Below, piece after piece: positions 1 to 9,698 of a stretch of 64,000 bases of DNA. The position numbers were made by a program, and so were the translations under genes. Below the pieces are notes generated by a model. That model made no database searches. It saw nothing but the letters and a program-made list of their open reading frames with translations, and had not been told where the DNA came from. Numbering within the stretch: position 1 is the first letter of the stretch; every line of letters begins with the position of its first letter. The DNA is taken from contig JAVUPY010000025.1 of the NCBI GenBank assembly GCA_032252755.1, positions 186,001 through 250,000 of the forward strand. The letters run 5' to 3'. This DNA is from Terriglobia bacterium (lineage in GTDB: Bacteria; Acidobacteriota; Terriglobia; Terriglobales; Acidobacteriaceae).

Positions 1-576
1 CGCCCTCCACCAATGCACGCACCATGCAACCAGCAGCGCAAACAGTCCAAGCGCCAGACCTGGGCCTGCGGCGGAAAATTCCACTCGGTCGGCGTGCCAC
101 ATGAACGAGTAGAGGTACAGCATGACGGCTACGCGGTCTATGATCGTCAGCGGTTTCTTCCAAAGCCTCAGCATCAACACAACTGATGCCACAGCAAAAA
201 CCAACAACTCGACCGCCTCTAGGCGGGTAAGGGTGGCTTGGGAAGCAAACACATCGCCCCCTCCGAGTAGGACGATCACACATTTGACAGACCCCAGCAC
301 CATGCATCCCGCAAGCAACATCCACCATCCTCCAGCCGTGGATAGCAGGATCGCCGTGGCTAAAGTAAGTTCCAGCCAGCCTATCGGCTCGGGCCAAACC
401 ACATAGTGCGGGGAAGACGCCGACCACACCACCCTCCCCATTCCGCTGCTGAGCAACATCCCAGCGATCAGAAACAGTCCCAAGCCGATTCCCAAGCGGA
501 GCCCGCTCTTGGCCTGTTCCTTTGCCGTCCCACGTGTGCCTACGTTGCTGGACAGATAGCTATCGATGAAACGCAC
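1..576 (-). CDS. Multi-spanning membrane protein, 3' end beyond the window
   Basis: The reverse strand is open from a GTG at 576 to the left edge of the window, giving 192 residues and no stop. A GGAGG lies nine bases before the GTG, which supports this start. The product is very hydrophobic, with about five membrane segments (roughly residues 27-45, 66-104 as two, 122-137, 145-160 and 172-190). Its start overlaps the last 17 bases of the RHS fragment in another frame, so the two are probably co-transcribed. I do not recognise the family. Position right behind an RHS tail would fit an accessory or immunity role, but nothing in the sequence proves that. Confidence 0.7.
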   Translation of the reverse strand, partial: MRFIDSYLSSNVGTRGTAKEQAKSGLRLGIGLGLFLIAGMLLSSGMGRVVWSASSPHYVVWPEPIGWLELTLATAILLSTAGGWWMLLAGCMVLGSVKCVIVLLGGGDVFASQATLTRLEAVELLVFAVASVVLMLRLWKKPLTIIDRVAVMLYLYSFMWHADRVEFSAAGPGLALGLFALLVAWCVHWWRA

Positions 577-1942
577 AGCCGATTGCCTCCGCGCCCGTAA
601 GGCCAACGTCTATTGCGAACTTAATTTCCGCAATCCCAGAGAGCACGCCTGCGACTTCCTCAGCCCCAGTCTTGCCGAGAATCGTCGGCGCGGGTCCGGT
701 TGTTCCAGAAAGATTGAGATCGAAGATTGACGCGGTTCTTCTTCCGAAGGTTCCCGCTGTGCCGACCCCAGCAGATACAGCGGTCGCTCCTCCGTGCGAC
801 AGCAAAAGTCCCGCCTGTCCCTTGCTAGCATCCCCGAAGAGGAGATTGCCCGCGTCGTTCCCAGCCAAGAACTTTCCGGCACTGTTCTGGATGTTGAAGA
901 CACCGGCGATACTGTAGTTCCCAGTATTTGAGGCCAGGCATTGACTGTACGTTTGTCCGGGGGCACGGATGCCGATGGTGAAGCCGTTGTTTGCAGTGTT
1001 AGTAGGTTTAGCATCTCCGGTTGACTGTGACGCTTGTTGCTGTCTTCCGCCACAGGTATTTCCCACGTAATTTCCGTCGGAGTAGATATCCTGGCATCCG
1101 CCTGCGGACCAGGTGTCGGGTACCCATCCCCCGACGAAACCGCTGCCGGACACAAAGATTTCACAAGAAGCGTAACTGTAACAGTCCCACGATGGAGCCG
1201 CCTCATCAAGTCCGAGGAGATCAACGAACCTCAATGGGGTATTTTGCACATAGCCGTACCTGTTCCAACTCTGAGGGGCAGTGGGATCGACGGCTCCTAG
1301 TCCCGCAGGATCCGGCGAAATCCACCGTCCCTGCGTCTGGCTCAAGCGCCGGAACAGGAAATCGTACAATCCCGCAGCCGTGTCTGGCTGCTGGCCCGTG
1401 AAGTTCTGGTCGTTGGTGCCAGCTTTGGCGTACTGCTCGCCGAACGGAGCGTAGGCCGAACTGGAATACATCGCGCGCCCGGTGGTCGAGGCAAAGCGCG
1501 AACTGCCCAGCCAATCGGCGTGACGATAGTAGAGCAGTCCGGTAGGAACATAGACCGCCGTTCCAGAGGGAGTCGCAACAAAGGCATTCTTGAGCGTTTG
1601 CCCATTCATCAGCGCCAGTTTCTCACCCGCCAGCCCGTAAACGGTCTCGGTGTAAGTTCCCGAGCTGTTCAGCTCCACCATGCGTCCGAGAGCATCATAG
1701 ATCGCTGAGAAACTGTCAATCCCCAGTTGCTTGCCTTCAGCATCCCAGGTGTAGGTATGGGTCGTTCCGTCATTGATGGTCAGCAGATTGCCGTTGGCAT
1801 CGTAGCTCTGAGAGTAACCGCCGCCGTTGATCTGATTCGTCGAGTTGCTGTAGGTCGGCGTGAAGCTTTGGCTGCCTGTCTTGTTGATGTTCCCGAATGG
1901 ATCGAAGCCGAAGCTCTGGGACCAGATGGAGCCGCAATTCAC
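560..1942 (-). CDS. RHS repeat-associated core domain protein, 5'-truncated fragment
   Basis: The 460 residues match the C-terminal part of an RHS/YD-repeat protein. YD-repeat motifs (YDANGN at 48, YDALGR at 82), the HADWLGSSR motif (141-149) and the core motif GRWISPDPAG (205-214) are visible. A Gly/Ser/Thr-rich variable tail follows from about residue 247. Complete RHS proteins usually exceed 1000 residues. Here the first usable start is a GTG at 1942, and an in-frame TGA lies a few codons upstream, after a short stretch that still reads like RHS. The 5' part was probably lost next to the repeat-rich DNA that follows. The tail is hydrophobic and shows no toxin domain I can name. Confidence 0.8.
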   Translation of the reverse strand: MNCGSIWSQSFGFDPFGNINKTGSQSFTPTYSNSTNQINGGGYSQSYDANGNLLTINDGTTHTYTWDAEGKQLGIDSFSAIYDALGRMVELNSSGTYTETVYGLAGEKLALMNGQTLKNAFVATPSGTAVYVPTGLLYYRHADWLGSSRFASTTGRAMYSSSAYAPFGEQYAKAGTNDQNFTGQQPDTAAGLYDFLFRRLSQTQGRWISPDPAGLGAVDPTAPQSWNRYGYVQNTPLRFVDLLGLDEAAPSWDCYSYASCEIFVSGSGFVGGWVPDTWSAGGCQDIYSDGNYVGNTCGGRQQQASQSTGDAKPTNTANNGFTIGIRAPGQTYSQCLASNTGNYSIAGVFNIQNSAGKFLAGNDAGNLLFGDASKGQAGLLLSHGGATAVSAGVGTAGTFGRRTASIFDLNLSGTTGPAPTILGKTGAEEVAGVLSGIAEIKFAIDVGLTGAEAIGCAFHR

Positions 1943-2541
1943 GAAGTCGCGGTTCTTCGTCGTTCAAGGGAGAGTTGGGAGTTTAGACGGGGTTGAACTG
2001 CCCCACCCTCTCGCCCAATCACCCCAGCAAGCTGACGCTTGCCGGGGGCCCCGATCGCGCGAGAAGGGTAGGGCACGAGCGAAAAGGGGCACCATCAGCC
2101 ATGAGGGAAGGGGTGCGCCACCAGCCACGAAGAAGAACGAACCGTAAACGTTGAGTGTCGGCCCACGTTTGCGTCCAACAGCGGGACGCGATACGTGGAC
2201 CACCAGCCACAGAAGGTCATGAGATACCTGGGCCACCAGCCCACCCGGGCAACTGAGAATATCGTGCTGACCAAATGCAGGTCCCTCCACTCCTGAACCC
2301 ACATCTGCTAACTGCGGCAGATGTGGGGCACCGACCGCAGCGCGGCTCCGCTCGGGATGACGGTCATGGGAAGTGATCGGGGAAGTGTGGGCGAGACGTG
2401 AGATTCCGGGCCAGGCTGAGTTCGCCAGAGAGCCAGAAATTTTGAAGAAATTTAACAGGGCTGGTCACCCGAGAACGGTGGCGCCGGTGTATTCTTTCGG
2501 ACGCCATTCGCGCCGGACGGAAGACTGTTCGCTGCGAACCC
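1943..2541. other. Repeat-rich stretch with no supported gene
   Basis: No reading frame here resembles a protein family. The stretch holds a clean palindrome at 2298-2327, and a weaker imperfect one near 2166-2203 with CCCACGTTTGCG facing a CGCGATACGTGG arm. Between them are low-complexity pieces rich in CACCAGCCAC-like words. It separates the truncated RHS gene from the next gene and looks like accumulated repeat debris. The promoter of the gene at 2566 should lie at its right end, but I see no convincing -35/-10 pair. Confidence 0.55.
2298..2332. repeat. Dispersed palindrome, family A (copy 1)
   Basis: Perfect 11-base arms CCCACATCTGC (2298-2308) and GCAGATGTGGG (2317-2327) enclose an 8-base loop and are followed by GCACC. 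Near-identical units occur at 7248 and 55770, with diverged ones at 28488, 56348 and 18596. There is no T-run, so this is not a plain terminator. Confidence 0.85.
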
Positions 2542-2565
2542 GTGCAAATAATGGAGGATGTGTTT

Positions 2566-3033
2566 ATGAGCAGCAAGCCCACGCATGAACAAGCGCAACT
2601 TCATCTCCAGGTTTTTGAGCAGCGCCGCGAAGCACGCTTGCGGCAGGCACGCGACTGGTTCATGAGGAACTATTTCGCTGAGAGTTTGGACGAGGCCATG
2701 CGGATTGCCGGACCGGGCACCGAGCACGGCATATTCGTAAACATGGTTTCCGGCTACTGGGAGCAGACCTGCGCGTTGCTCAACTACGGGTTGCTGCACG
2801 AAGACCTGTTCTTTGAGACGACGGGCGAGTTCTGGGTAGTGTGGGAGCGGGTGAAGCCGGGGATCGAGCAGGCACGACAGGTTTTCAAGAACCCTCACTT
2901 CCTCTCGCACATTGAGCGCGCAGCGAAACGGTTCGAGGAATGGAGTGAAGCCCGCACGCCTGGACATGTCGCGACGATGCGTCAGTGGATGCAGCAAATG
3001 CGTTCGCAAATGCAGTCGGCGAAAGCAGCATAA
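2566..3033 (+). CDS. Conserved hypothetical protein, 155 residues
   Basis: I chose the ATG at 2566 because GGAGG lies eight bases upstream; an ATG at 2551 would add five residues but has no such site. The product is soluble, acidic to neutral and mostly helical. It is rich in Trp and aromatic residues in the middle (YWEQTCALLNYGLL, then FWVVWERV) and Gln/Met-rich at the C-terminus. No signal peptide or membrane segment is seen. The pattern is loosely reminiscent of DUF4760-type proteins, but I cannot assign a function. It stands alone, facing the 3' end of the histidine kinase gene. Confidence 0.75.
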   Translation: MSSKPTHEQAQLHLQVFEQRREARLRQARDWFMRNYFAESLDEAMRIAGPGTEHGIFVNMVSGYWEQTCALLNYGLLHEDLFFETTGEFWVVWERVKPGIEQARQVFKNPHFLSHIERAAKRFEEWSEARTPGHVATMRQWMQQMRSQMQSAKAA

Positions 3034-3102
3034 CGGAAAGGCGGGCAGGCGCGGGCGCCTGCCCGGCATCATGCATGCCGGGAAGTGCCGGCGCTGCGAC
3101 GT

Positions 3103-4902
3103 CTAGCTTGCCGCCGAGGAGGCTTCGTTCTCGGGTTCCAAGTGATCGGCGACTTCCAGCGGCAGGAAGACAGTCACGGTGGTGCCGCGCCTCTGGACCT
3201 GGGAGTTGCTGGTGATGTGGATTGTTCCGCCGTGTTTTTCGACTATGGACTGACTGACCCAGAGTCCGAGGCCGCTGCCGTTAGTTTCTTTCGACGTAGC
3301 GAATGGACTGAAGAGCCGCGATTTCATCTCCTCCGGGATGCCGGAACCGTCGTCGACGACATGCACGAGGACGCCAGCGTGTTTGTCCTGCGTGCCTGGA
3401 ACGGTGAAGACGCGGATGCTGCCGCCTTCCGAGGTCGCTTCCACGGCATTCTTGATGATGTTGGTGAAGACCTGGCGGAGTTCGGCTGGGAAGCCCTGGA
3501 TCTCGCCGTCGAAACCGTGTTCTATCCAGAAGCGCCGCTTGCCCTTGGCAATGGTTTCGTCGATCAGGCTGACGACACTGTCGAGCATTTCGCTGATTCT
3601 CACGGGCGAAGGAGAGCGCGAATCGCGATGGAGGCTCAGCATGTTCTTGCTGATCTGCGCCACGCGATAAACCTCGGTTTGCGCGGTTCCGACCAGTTGC
3701 TGCAATTCGGGCCTGTTGTCGGCTTTCTGGCCGATCAGGAAGAGGATGTTCCCGATCGTGTCGAGAGGGTTGTGAATCTCGTGGGCAATGGAAGCGGAGA
3801 GACGTCCGGCAACCGCGAGGCGTTCGTTAGACTGCAGCGCGGTTTCGAGCTTCCGCTGCTGAGTGACGTCGCGGAAGACCAGCACGATCCCGATGATGGA
3901 TCCGTGATCGCCGCGGATTGGAGCGCCACTGTCGTCGATGGCGAACTCCTTTCCGTCCTTGCTGATGAGAATGGTGTGATTGGCGAGCCCGACGACCTTG
4001 TTGAGGCGCCGGACCTTGTCGACAGGATTCTCCACCAGTTCGCGCGTGTATTCGTTGAAGATGCGGAAGACTTCAGGGAGCGGTTTGCCGGCCGCTTCGG
4101 GGACGGTCCAGCCAGTGAGGTTCTCGGCGACCGGATTCATGAAGGTGATCGCGCCTTCGGCGTCGGTAGCGATGACGGCATCGCCGATGCTGCGCAAGGT
4201 GGTCTGCAGCCACTCTTTCTGCGCCTGGGCTTCGCGGGTACTCGCTTCCGCCTTGTCCAGCGCGGCGCCGAAGTTCTGGGAGAGGACCACGAGCTGGCGG
4301 CGGCCGAAAGCGGCGAGAGCAGCGCCGATAGCAATGCATAGGGCGATGATGGTGGAGTTAACCCAGTGCAGGGCATTACGCGAGTGACCCAGTTGCGCGT
4401 CGCGGAGATGCTGCTCAGCCGTGATGAACGACATGCGCGCGTCGCGGTATTTGTCCATCAAGTCCTTGCCCTGGAGCTGAAATGGGACGTCGGTGACTTC
4501 CTGGCCGACCTTCGCCCGGGCAATGGCTACTTGAGCCCAAGCGGACCACCGCTGGAAGGCCTCAAGAGCTGTCTTATTGCGCTCCTGCTGTTGAGGGTTA
4601 CCGGAGATCATCTGGCTCAGCTGTACCTCGATTTCGCGGTCCTGAGTGAGTCCGTCGAGGAAAGGCTGAAGAAAACGGTTGTCTTTGGTGAGCAGGAAAG
4701 CGCGAAGTCCGGTCTCCTGGTCGACCCGTCCGCGATAGATGCGTTGGGCGAGACTGATGACCTGATCGCTGTGTTCCACGCGTGCAGAGATAGTCATCAA
4801 ATAGCGAACTTCGAGGACCAGAGTAATCGCGAGGAAAAGGGCGATGGTGACAGGAACGAGAATCACGCGCCGGAGTATCTGCTGAAATCGAATCTTATCC
4901 AT
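3103..4902 (-). CDS. Membrane sensor histidine kinase (CHASE3-like, PAS, HisKA, HATPase)
   Basis: The 599-residue kinase has one membrane segment at 13-33, a helical periplasmic region of CHASE3 type (about 40-180) and a second segment at 182-200. A short coiled coil follows, then a PAS domain (about 230-348, with the PAC-like ending FRDVTQQRK). The dimerisation/phosphoacceptor motif AHEIHNPL puts the phosphorylated His at 374. The N, G1 and G2 boxes (NIIKNAVEA, DDGSGIPEE, GSGLGLWVS) are intact, so it should be active. The response regulator gene lies immediately upstream with only seven bases between them, so the pair is probably one operon. The signal is unknown. Confidence 0.93.
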   Translation of the reverse strand: MDKIRFQQILRRVILVPVTIALFLAITLVLEVRYLMTISARVEHSDQVISLAQRIYRGRVDQETGLRAFLLTKDNRFLQPFLDGLTQDREIEVQLSQMISGNPQQQERNKTALEAFQRWSAWAQVAIARAKVGQEVTDVPFQLQGKDLMDKYRDARMSFITAEQHLRDAQLGHSRNALHWVNSTIIALCIAIGAALAAFGRRQLVVLSQNFGAALDKAEASTREAQAQKEWLQTTLRSIGDAVIATDAEGAITFMNPVAENLTGWTVPEAAGKPLPEVFRIFNEYTRELVENPVDKVRRLNKVVGLANHTILISKDGKEFAIDDSGAPIRGDHGSIIGIVLVFRDVTQQRKLETALQSNERLAVAGRLSASIAHEIHNPLDTIGNILFLIGQKADNRPELQQLVGTAQTEVYRVAQISKNMLSLHRDSRSPSPVRISEMLDSVVSLIDETIAKGKRRFWIEHGFDGEIQGFPAELRQVFTNIIKNAVEATSEGGSIRVFTVPGTQDKHAGVLVHVVDDGSGIPEEMKSRLFSPFATSKETNGSGLGLWVSQSIVEKHGGTIHITSNSQVQRRGTTVTVFLPLEVADHLEPENEASSAAS

Positions 4903-4909
4903 GCTCTAG

Positions 4910-5314
4910 CTAAGCGACAGAGGTGGTTTTGGAATTGACGAAACGATGCTCTCTCAGGAGTTGCGCGACAGTGTCAAGCAACACGGGAGGGGGTTCGCCC
5001 TTGGTGAGATACCTGTCGACGAGGGCGAGCGTTTCCTGGGGTAAATCGACATAAGCGGATAGCAGGATTATGGGAACGGCAGGATTGATGGTTCGCATCG
5101 CCTGAGCCACGGCGCCGCCATCCATTCCCGGCATTTTGTAATCGAGTACCACCACGTCGATTCTGCGAGAGGAGAAGAGTTGCAAGGCATCGGGTCCGTT
5201 TTCTGCCGCGAGAACGGAGTAGCCTTGTGACTCAAGAATCAGCTTCCGAATAGATAGGCCAACAGCTTCGTCGTCTACGCAAAGAACAACAAAAGGCTTC
5301 CGGTCACGGTTCAT
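4910..5314 (-). CDS. Single-domain response regulator
   Basis: The 134 residues are one receiver (CheY-like) domain and nothing else. The acidic pocket is CVDDE (12-16), the phosphoacceptor is Asp58 in VLDYKMPGMDG, and the switch Ser (LLSAY) and conserved Lys (LTKGEPP) are present. With no output domain it must act by protein contact or as part of a phosphorelay. It is followed after seven bases by the PAS histidine kinase on the same strand, its likely partner. The start ATG at 5314 is the natural domain start. Confidence 0.92.
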   Translation of the reverse strand: MNRDRKPFVVLCVDDEAVGLSIRKLILESQGYSVLAAENGPDALQLFSSRRIDVVVLDYKMPGMDGGAVAQAMRTINPAVPIILLSAYVDLPQETLALVDRYLTKGEPPPVLLDTVAQLLREHRFVNSKTTSVA

Positions 5315-5540
5315 GGGTCAGTAGCTTTGGGTGCTGTTCAGAAAGCAAAATCCCCACACTCTGAAAGCATTATAGGCATGAATACAAGGAAGTGAATTCC
5401 GCCAAAGTGCGCCCGGCGGAATCACCTGATGCTTCGGCTGGCCAGAGCAGATCATGAAAGTGCCGGGTGGGAATGGCACGGACGAGCAGCCTCACAACGA
5501 TTCTGCTGCAATATGATTCTCAGTAGTGTAGGTATCTGAG

Positions 5541-6530
5541 ATGAAAAGCAGGCTTGTTGTTCTGGTCGCTCTAACATTCGTCCTTTCCCCGATTCTGCTT
5601 AGCGCTACGGCGAAGCAGTATCACGACGGCGGTATCCGCGACATTTCGGCGATCGGCAACCGCAACGTCGGCTGCGGAAAAGGGCTGGGGAACTGGTACA
5701 GCCTGGATAAGCAGATCGCGATGGGCAAAACCTATGCCGCGCAGGTCGACCAGGAATCGAAGATCATCAACGATCCGGTAATCAGCGAATACATCAACCG
5801 GTTAGGTCAGAATCTGGTCCGCAATTCCGATGCCCGCGTGCCGTTCACGATCAAGGTGATCGACTCGGACGACATCAATGCGTTTGCGCTGCCCGGGGGA
5901 TTCTTCTACGTGAACTCGGGGCTGATTCTTGCGGCCGATAATGAAGCCGAGCTTGCGGGAGTCATGTCGCACGAGATTGCGCACGTGGCGGCGTGTCACG
6001 CGGCTCGGGAGCAGACGCGCGGTGAATTGGCGAACCTCGCGACAATACCGCTGATCTTCGTCGGAGGCCCCGTTGGTTACGCCGCGGAGAACGCCGCCGG
6101 GCTTGTAGTGCCGATGGGCTTCCTCAAGTTCTCGCGTACGTTCGAGGCGCAGGCCGATTATCTTGGCATCCAGTACATGTACAAAGCGGGCTATGACCCG
6201 AACGAGTTCATAACCTTTTTTGAGAAGATTGAAGCCAAGGAAAAGAAGAAACCTGGATTCATCTCCAAGGCGTTCTCGACGCACCCACCGACGCCCTCGC
6301 GAGTGGCAGCGGCGCAAAAAGAGATCGATACATTGTTGCCGCCGCGGCCGGAGTACATCGTTGACACGTCGGAGTTCGAACACGTGAAGGCGCGACTCGC
6401 GGCACTAGAGAACCGACGGAAGCTGCAGAGCCCGAAGGACCATCGTCCGACGCTGCGGAGAGCGAAACATGACCAAAATAGCGGGCCGCCAGTGCTGAAG
6501 CGCCGTGACGACGAAGGCCAGGGAAACTAG
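5541..6530 (+). CDS. M48 family metalloprotease, secreted
   Basis: The 329-residue product begins with a signal peptide (hydrophobic 5-22). The zinc-binding HExxH is SHEIAHVAACH (His144, Glu145, His148), and the third ligand is probably the Glu of FEAQADYLG near residue 200. This is the layout of periplasmic BepA/LoiP-type M48 peptidases, which degrade misfolded envelope proteins. The N-terminus lacks the membrane helices of HtpX. The C-terminal 40 residues are basic and low in complexity, and there is no TPR domain like that of BepA. It stands alone, convergent with the methyltransferase-like gene that follows. Confidence 0.9.
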   Translation: MKSRLVVLVALTFVLSPILLSATAKQYHDGGIRDISAIGNRNVGCGKGLGNWYSLDKQIAMGKTYAAQVDQESKIINDPVISEYINRLGQNLVRNSDARVPFTIKVIDSDDINAFALPGGFFYVNSGLILAADNEAELAGVMSHEIAHVAACHAAREQTRGELANLATIPLIFVGGPVGYAAENAAGLVVPMGFLKFSRTFEAQADYLGIQYMYKAGYDPNEFITFFEKIEAKEKKKPGFISKAFSTHPPTPSRVAAAQKEIDTLLPPRPEYIVDTSEFEHVKARLAALENRRKLQSPKDHRPTLRRAKHDQNSGPPVLKRRDDEGQGN

Positions 6531-6563
6531 AAAAGGCGCCGGCAAAACGACAAAGATTTCCTT

Positions 6564-7175
6564 CTAAATTCTTGGGATCACCGCGGGGACGCGTTTGCGA
6601 TACTCGTGGAAGGGCTTGCCGAAGCGGCGTTCGAGTTCGGCGTCTTCGGCGCGGATCATGAACGCTCCCGTGATTACCGCCCAAACCAGGAGACCGAGCA
6701 CGGCGCGGGTCTGGGCTAGAGCCAGCCAGCCGAGCATGGTGCAGAGGTGTCCGAAGTAAAGTGGGTGGCGGATACGGGCGTGGAGTCCGGTAGTGACGAG
6801 CCGCTGTTCGCGGTCGGATTCGAGTTCGGTGCGGCCGATGACCTGGTCGAGGGAAAAGTGTCGCTTGCCGCCGAAATAGATGAAAACAGTAAGAGACCAG
6901 AAGGGGATTGCGGCGAGCGAAAGCCAGTTGAGTCCCGAATTACCCCACCCTATTGCTGTGCGATAAGGGGCGGAGACGAGGGCTACCTGGTACCAGGGAT
7001 AGCTCGCGCCCCAGGCCAGGATCCAGATGAGGATCCAAATGGGCGTGACTACTTTCAGTGGGGCGCGGAAGTGTTTGCGCCAGAAGTCCGCGAATGGATG
7101 AACGATGAGCCAGAAAATAGGGATAGTGGCGTAAACGCCGCAAGCGAGCCAGGCGAGAATACGGATATAAATCAT
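6564..7175 (-). CDS. Isoprenylcysteine carboxyl methyltransferase-like membrane protein
   Basis: Starting from the ATG at 7175 gives 203 residues with about five membrane segments. The C-terminal signature RHPLYFG, followed by EDAELERRFG and FHEYRKRVP, is typical of the ICMT/PEMT-like family, whose members methylate small or lipid-linked substrates with SAM at the membrane. The frame stays open upstream to 7406, but that part runs across a cluster of dispersed palindromes and gives no family-like sequence, so I reject it. No clear ribosome binding site precedes 7175. The substrate is unknown. Confidence 0.82.
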   Translation of the reverse strand: MIYIRILAWLACGVYATIPIFWLIVHPFADFWRKHFRAPLKVVTPIWILIWILAWGASYPWYQVALVSAPYRTAIGWGNSGLNWLSLAAIPFWSLTVFIYFGGKRHFSLDQVIGRTELESDREQRLVTTGLHARIRHPLYFGHLCTMLGWLALAQTRAVLGLLVWAVITGAFMIRAEDAELERRFGKPFHEYRKRVPAVIPRI

Positions 7176-7188
7176 CGCAGAAGGAAAG

Positions 7189-7332
7189 CCCCACATATGC
7201 TCGCACGCGCGAGCATATGTAGGCCACAAAACCAGCAAGTGAACGGGCCCACATCTGCTAACTACCGGCAGATGTGGGGCACGAAGCCACGGGGCGAGCA
7301 CATTTGGGCTACGCTGGCGTGAACATATGTGG
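7189..7332. repeat. Cluster of three palindromes, family A and variants
   Basis: Three units lie in tandem. The first has perfect 12-base arms ACATATGCTCGC (7193-7204) and GCGAGCATATGT (7209-7220) with a 4-base loop. The second is a canonical copy, CCCACATCTGC (7248-7258) and GCAGATGTGGG (7268-7278). The third, about 7299-7331, is imperfect. They fill the divergent gap between the methyltransferase-like gene and the next small gene, so they may influence either promoter. Confidence 0.82.
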
Positions 7333-7367
7333 GTCACAAGTACGTCGGAAAGGGCCATAATAGAGGC

Positions 7368-7616
7368 ATGGCCAAAGGTTGGGAAAGCAAGTCTGTAGAG
7401 GAACAACAGAGTCTCGCCAGTCAGGTCCCCTTAACAGAAGAAGAACGGGAGCGGCTCTCCCGGGAGCGCGTTGACAAACTGCAGCAAGTGCACGCGCTGG
7501 AGATGAACCGGACGCGTGTTTTGCAGCAGATGGATAAGTGCACAAACGAGCGGTATCGCGGGATATTGCAGCAGGAACTGGATTATCTCCAGGGGGAGAT
7601 TGAGAAGCTGGGGTAG
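7368..7616 (+). CDS. Small coiled-coil protein, 82 residues
   Basis: The ATG at 7368 is preferred because the 13 codons before it come from palindromic repeat DNA. The product is highly charged, with alternating Glu, Arg, Lys and Leu/Gln, and should form a long helix or coiled coil from about residue 17 to the end. No signal peptide or membrane segment is present. It is followed 31 bases later by another small gene on the same strand. I do not recognise the family and infer no function. Confidence 0.6.
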   Translation: MAKGWESKSVEEQQSLASQVPLTEEERERLSRERVDKLQQVHALEMNRTRVLQQMDKCTNERYRGILQQELDYLQGEIEKLG

Positions 7617-7647
7617 ACCGAAAAACCGAAGATCGGAAGATTAATGC

Positions 7648-8010
7648 ATGGTCGATCTGTCAATTGCTGACGGGAAACTACAACTGCATGTGCGCGGAAT
7701 GGATGTGCTTTGGGCGCTGAAGAGTTCGCTGGAGATTCCGCTGCAGCACGTTGCCGGCATTCGTGCGGATCCGTCGGTCGCGCATAGCTGGTTTCATGGC
7801 GTGCGAATGCCCGGGACGAACATCCCCGGCGTGATTACGGCTGGAACGTTTTACCAGGATGGAAAGCGCGTTTTCTGGGACGTGCATAACCCCGACAACA
7901 CTGTTGTCATCGAGTTGCACGACGAGCGCTACAACGAATTAATTGTCGAGGTGGCGGACCCAATCCTGACGGTGATGGCGGTGCAGGATACGTTGAAGCA
8001 GGGGTTGTGA
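7648..8010 (+). CDS. Conserved hypothetical protein, possible PH-like fold
   Basis: This 120-residue soluble protein has short alternating beta-like stretches, a central Gly/Pro-rich segment (GVRMPGTNIPGVITAG) and the motif FWDVHNPDNTVVIEL, then a C-terminal helix (DPILTVMAVQDTLKQ). That layout resembles bacterial pleckstrin-homology-like domains of unknown role, though the assignment is tentative. It has no signal peptide or membrane segment. It lies downstream of the small coiled-coil gene and ends facing thiC, with a hairpin between them. Confidence 0.7.
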   Translation: MVDLSIADGKLQLHVRGMDVLWALKSSLEIPLQHVAGIRADPSVAHSWFHGVRMPGTNIPGVITAGTFYQDGKRVFWDVHNPDNTVVIELHDERYNELIVEVADPILTVMAVQDTLKQGL

Positions 8011-8080
8011 TGCCGAAGGGCAAAACGGCGCCGAAATAAAGCGGCAAAGGGCAAAACGAAAATCAACCTGAACGGAAAAA

Positions 8081-8117
8081 CGGCAAAACTGAAAGCAATA
8101 TTGTTTCAGTTCTGCCG
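8081..8117 (-). terminator. Hairpin terminator for thiC
   Basis: Arms of 14 bases (8081-8094 and 8104-8117), with one mismatch, flank a 9-base loop. Read on the minus strand the hairpin is followed by TTTTT, as expected of a rho-independent terminator just after the thiC stop. It may also slow transcription from the convergent gene. Confidence 0.65.
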
Positions 8118-8141
8118 TTCGCTTCTGCGGGAAGTTCAGCG

Positions 8142-9638
<1,497 letters not shown>

Positions 9639-9698
9639 CTAATTATACGACTCGGGGCGAGGGCGCAGAGTGGCGACAGAAGCGGAAATCGGCGCGAT

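Noticed and set aside
3085-4341. A 418-codon open frame on the plus strand
   Set aside because: It lies opposite the histidine kinase, whose domains and motifs are all intact. High GC content keeps the opposite strand open. The frame has no family-like motif.
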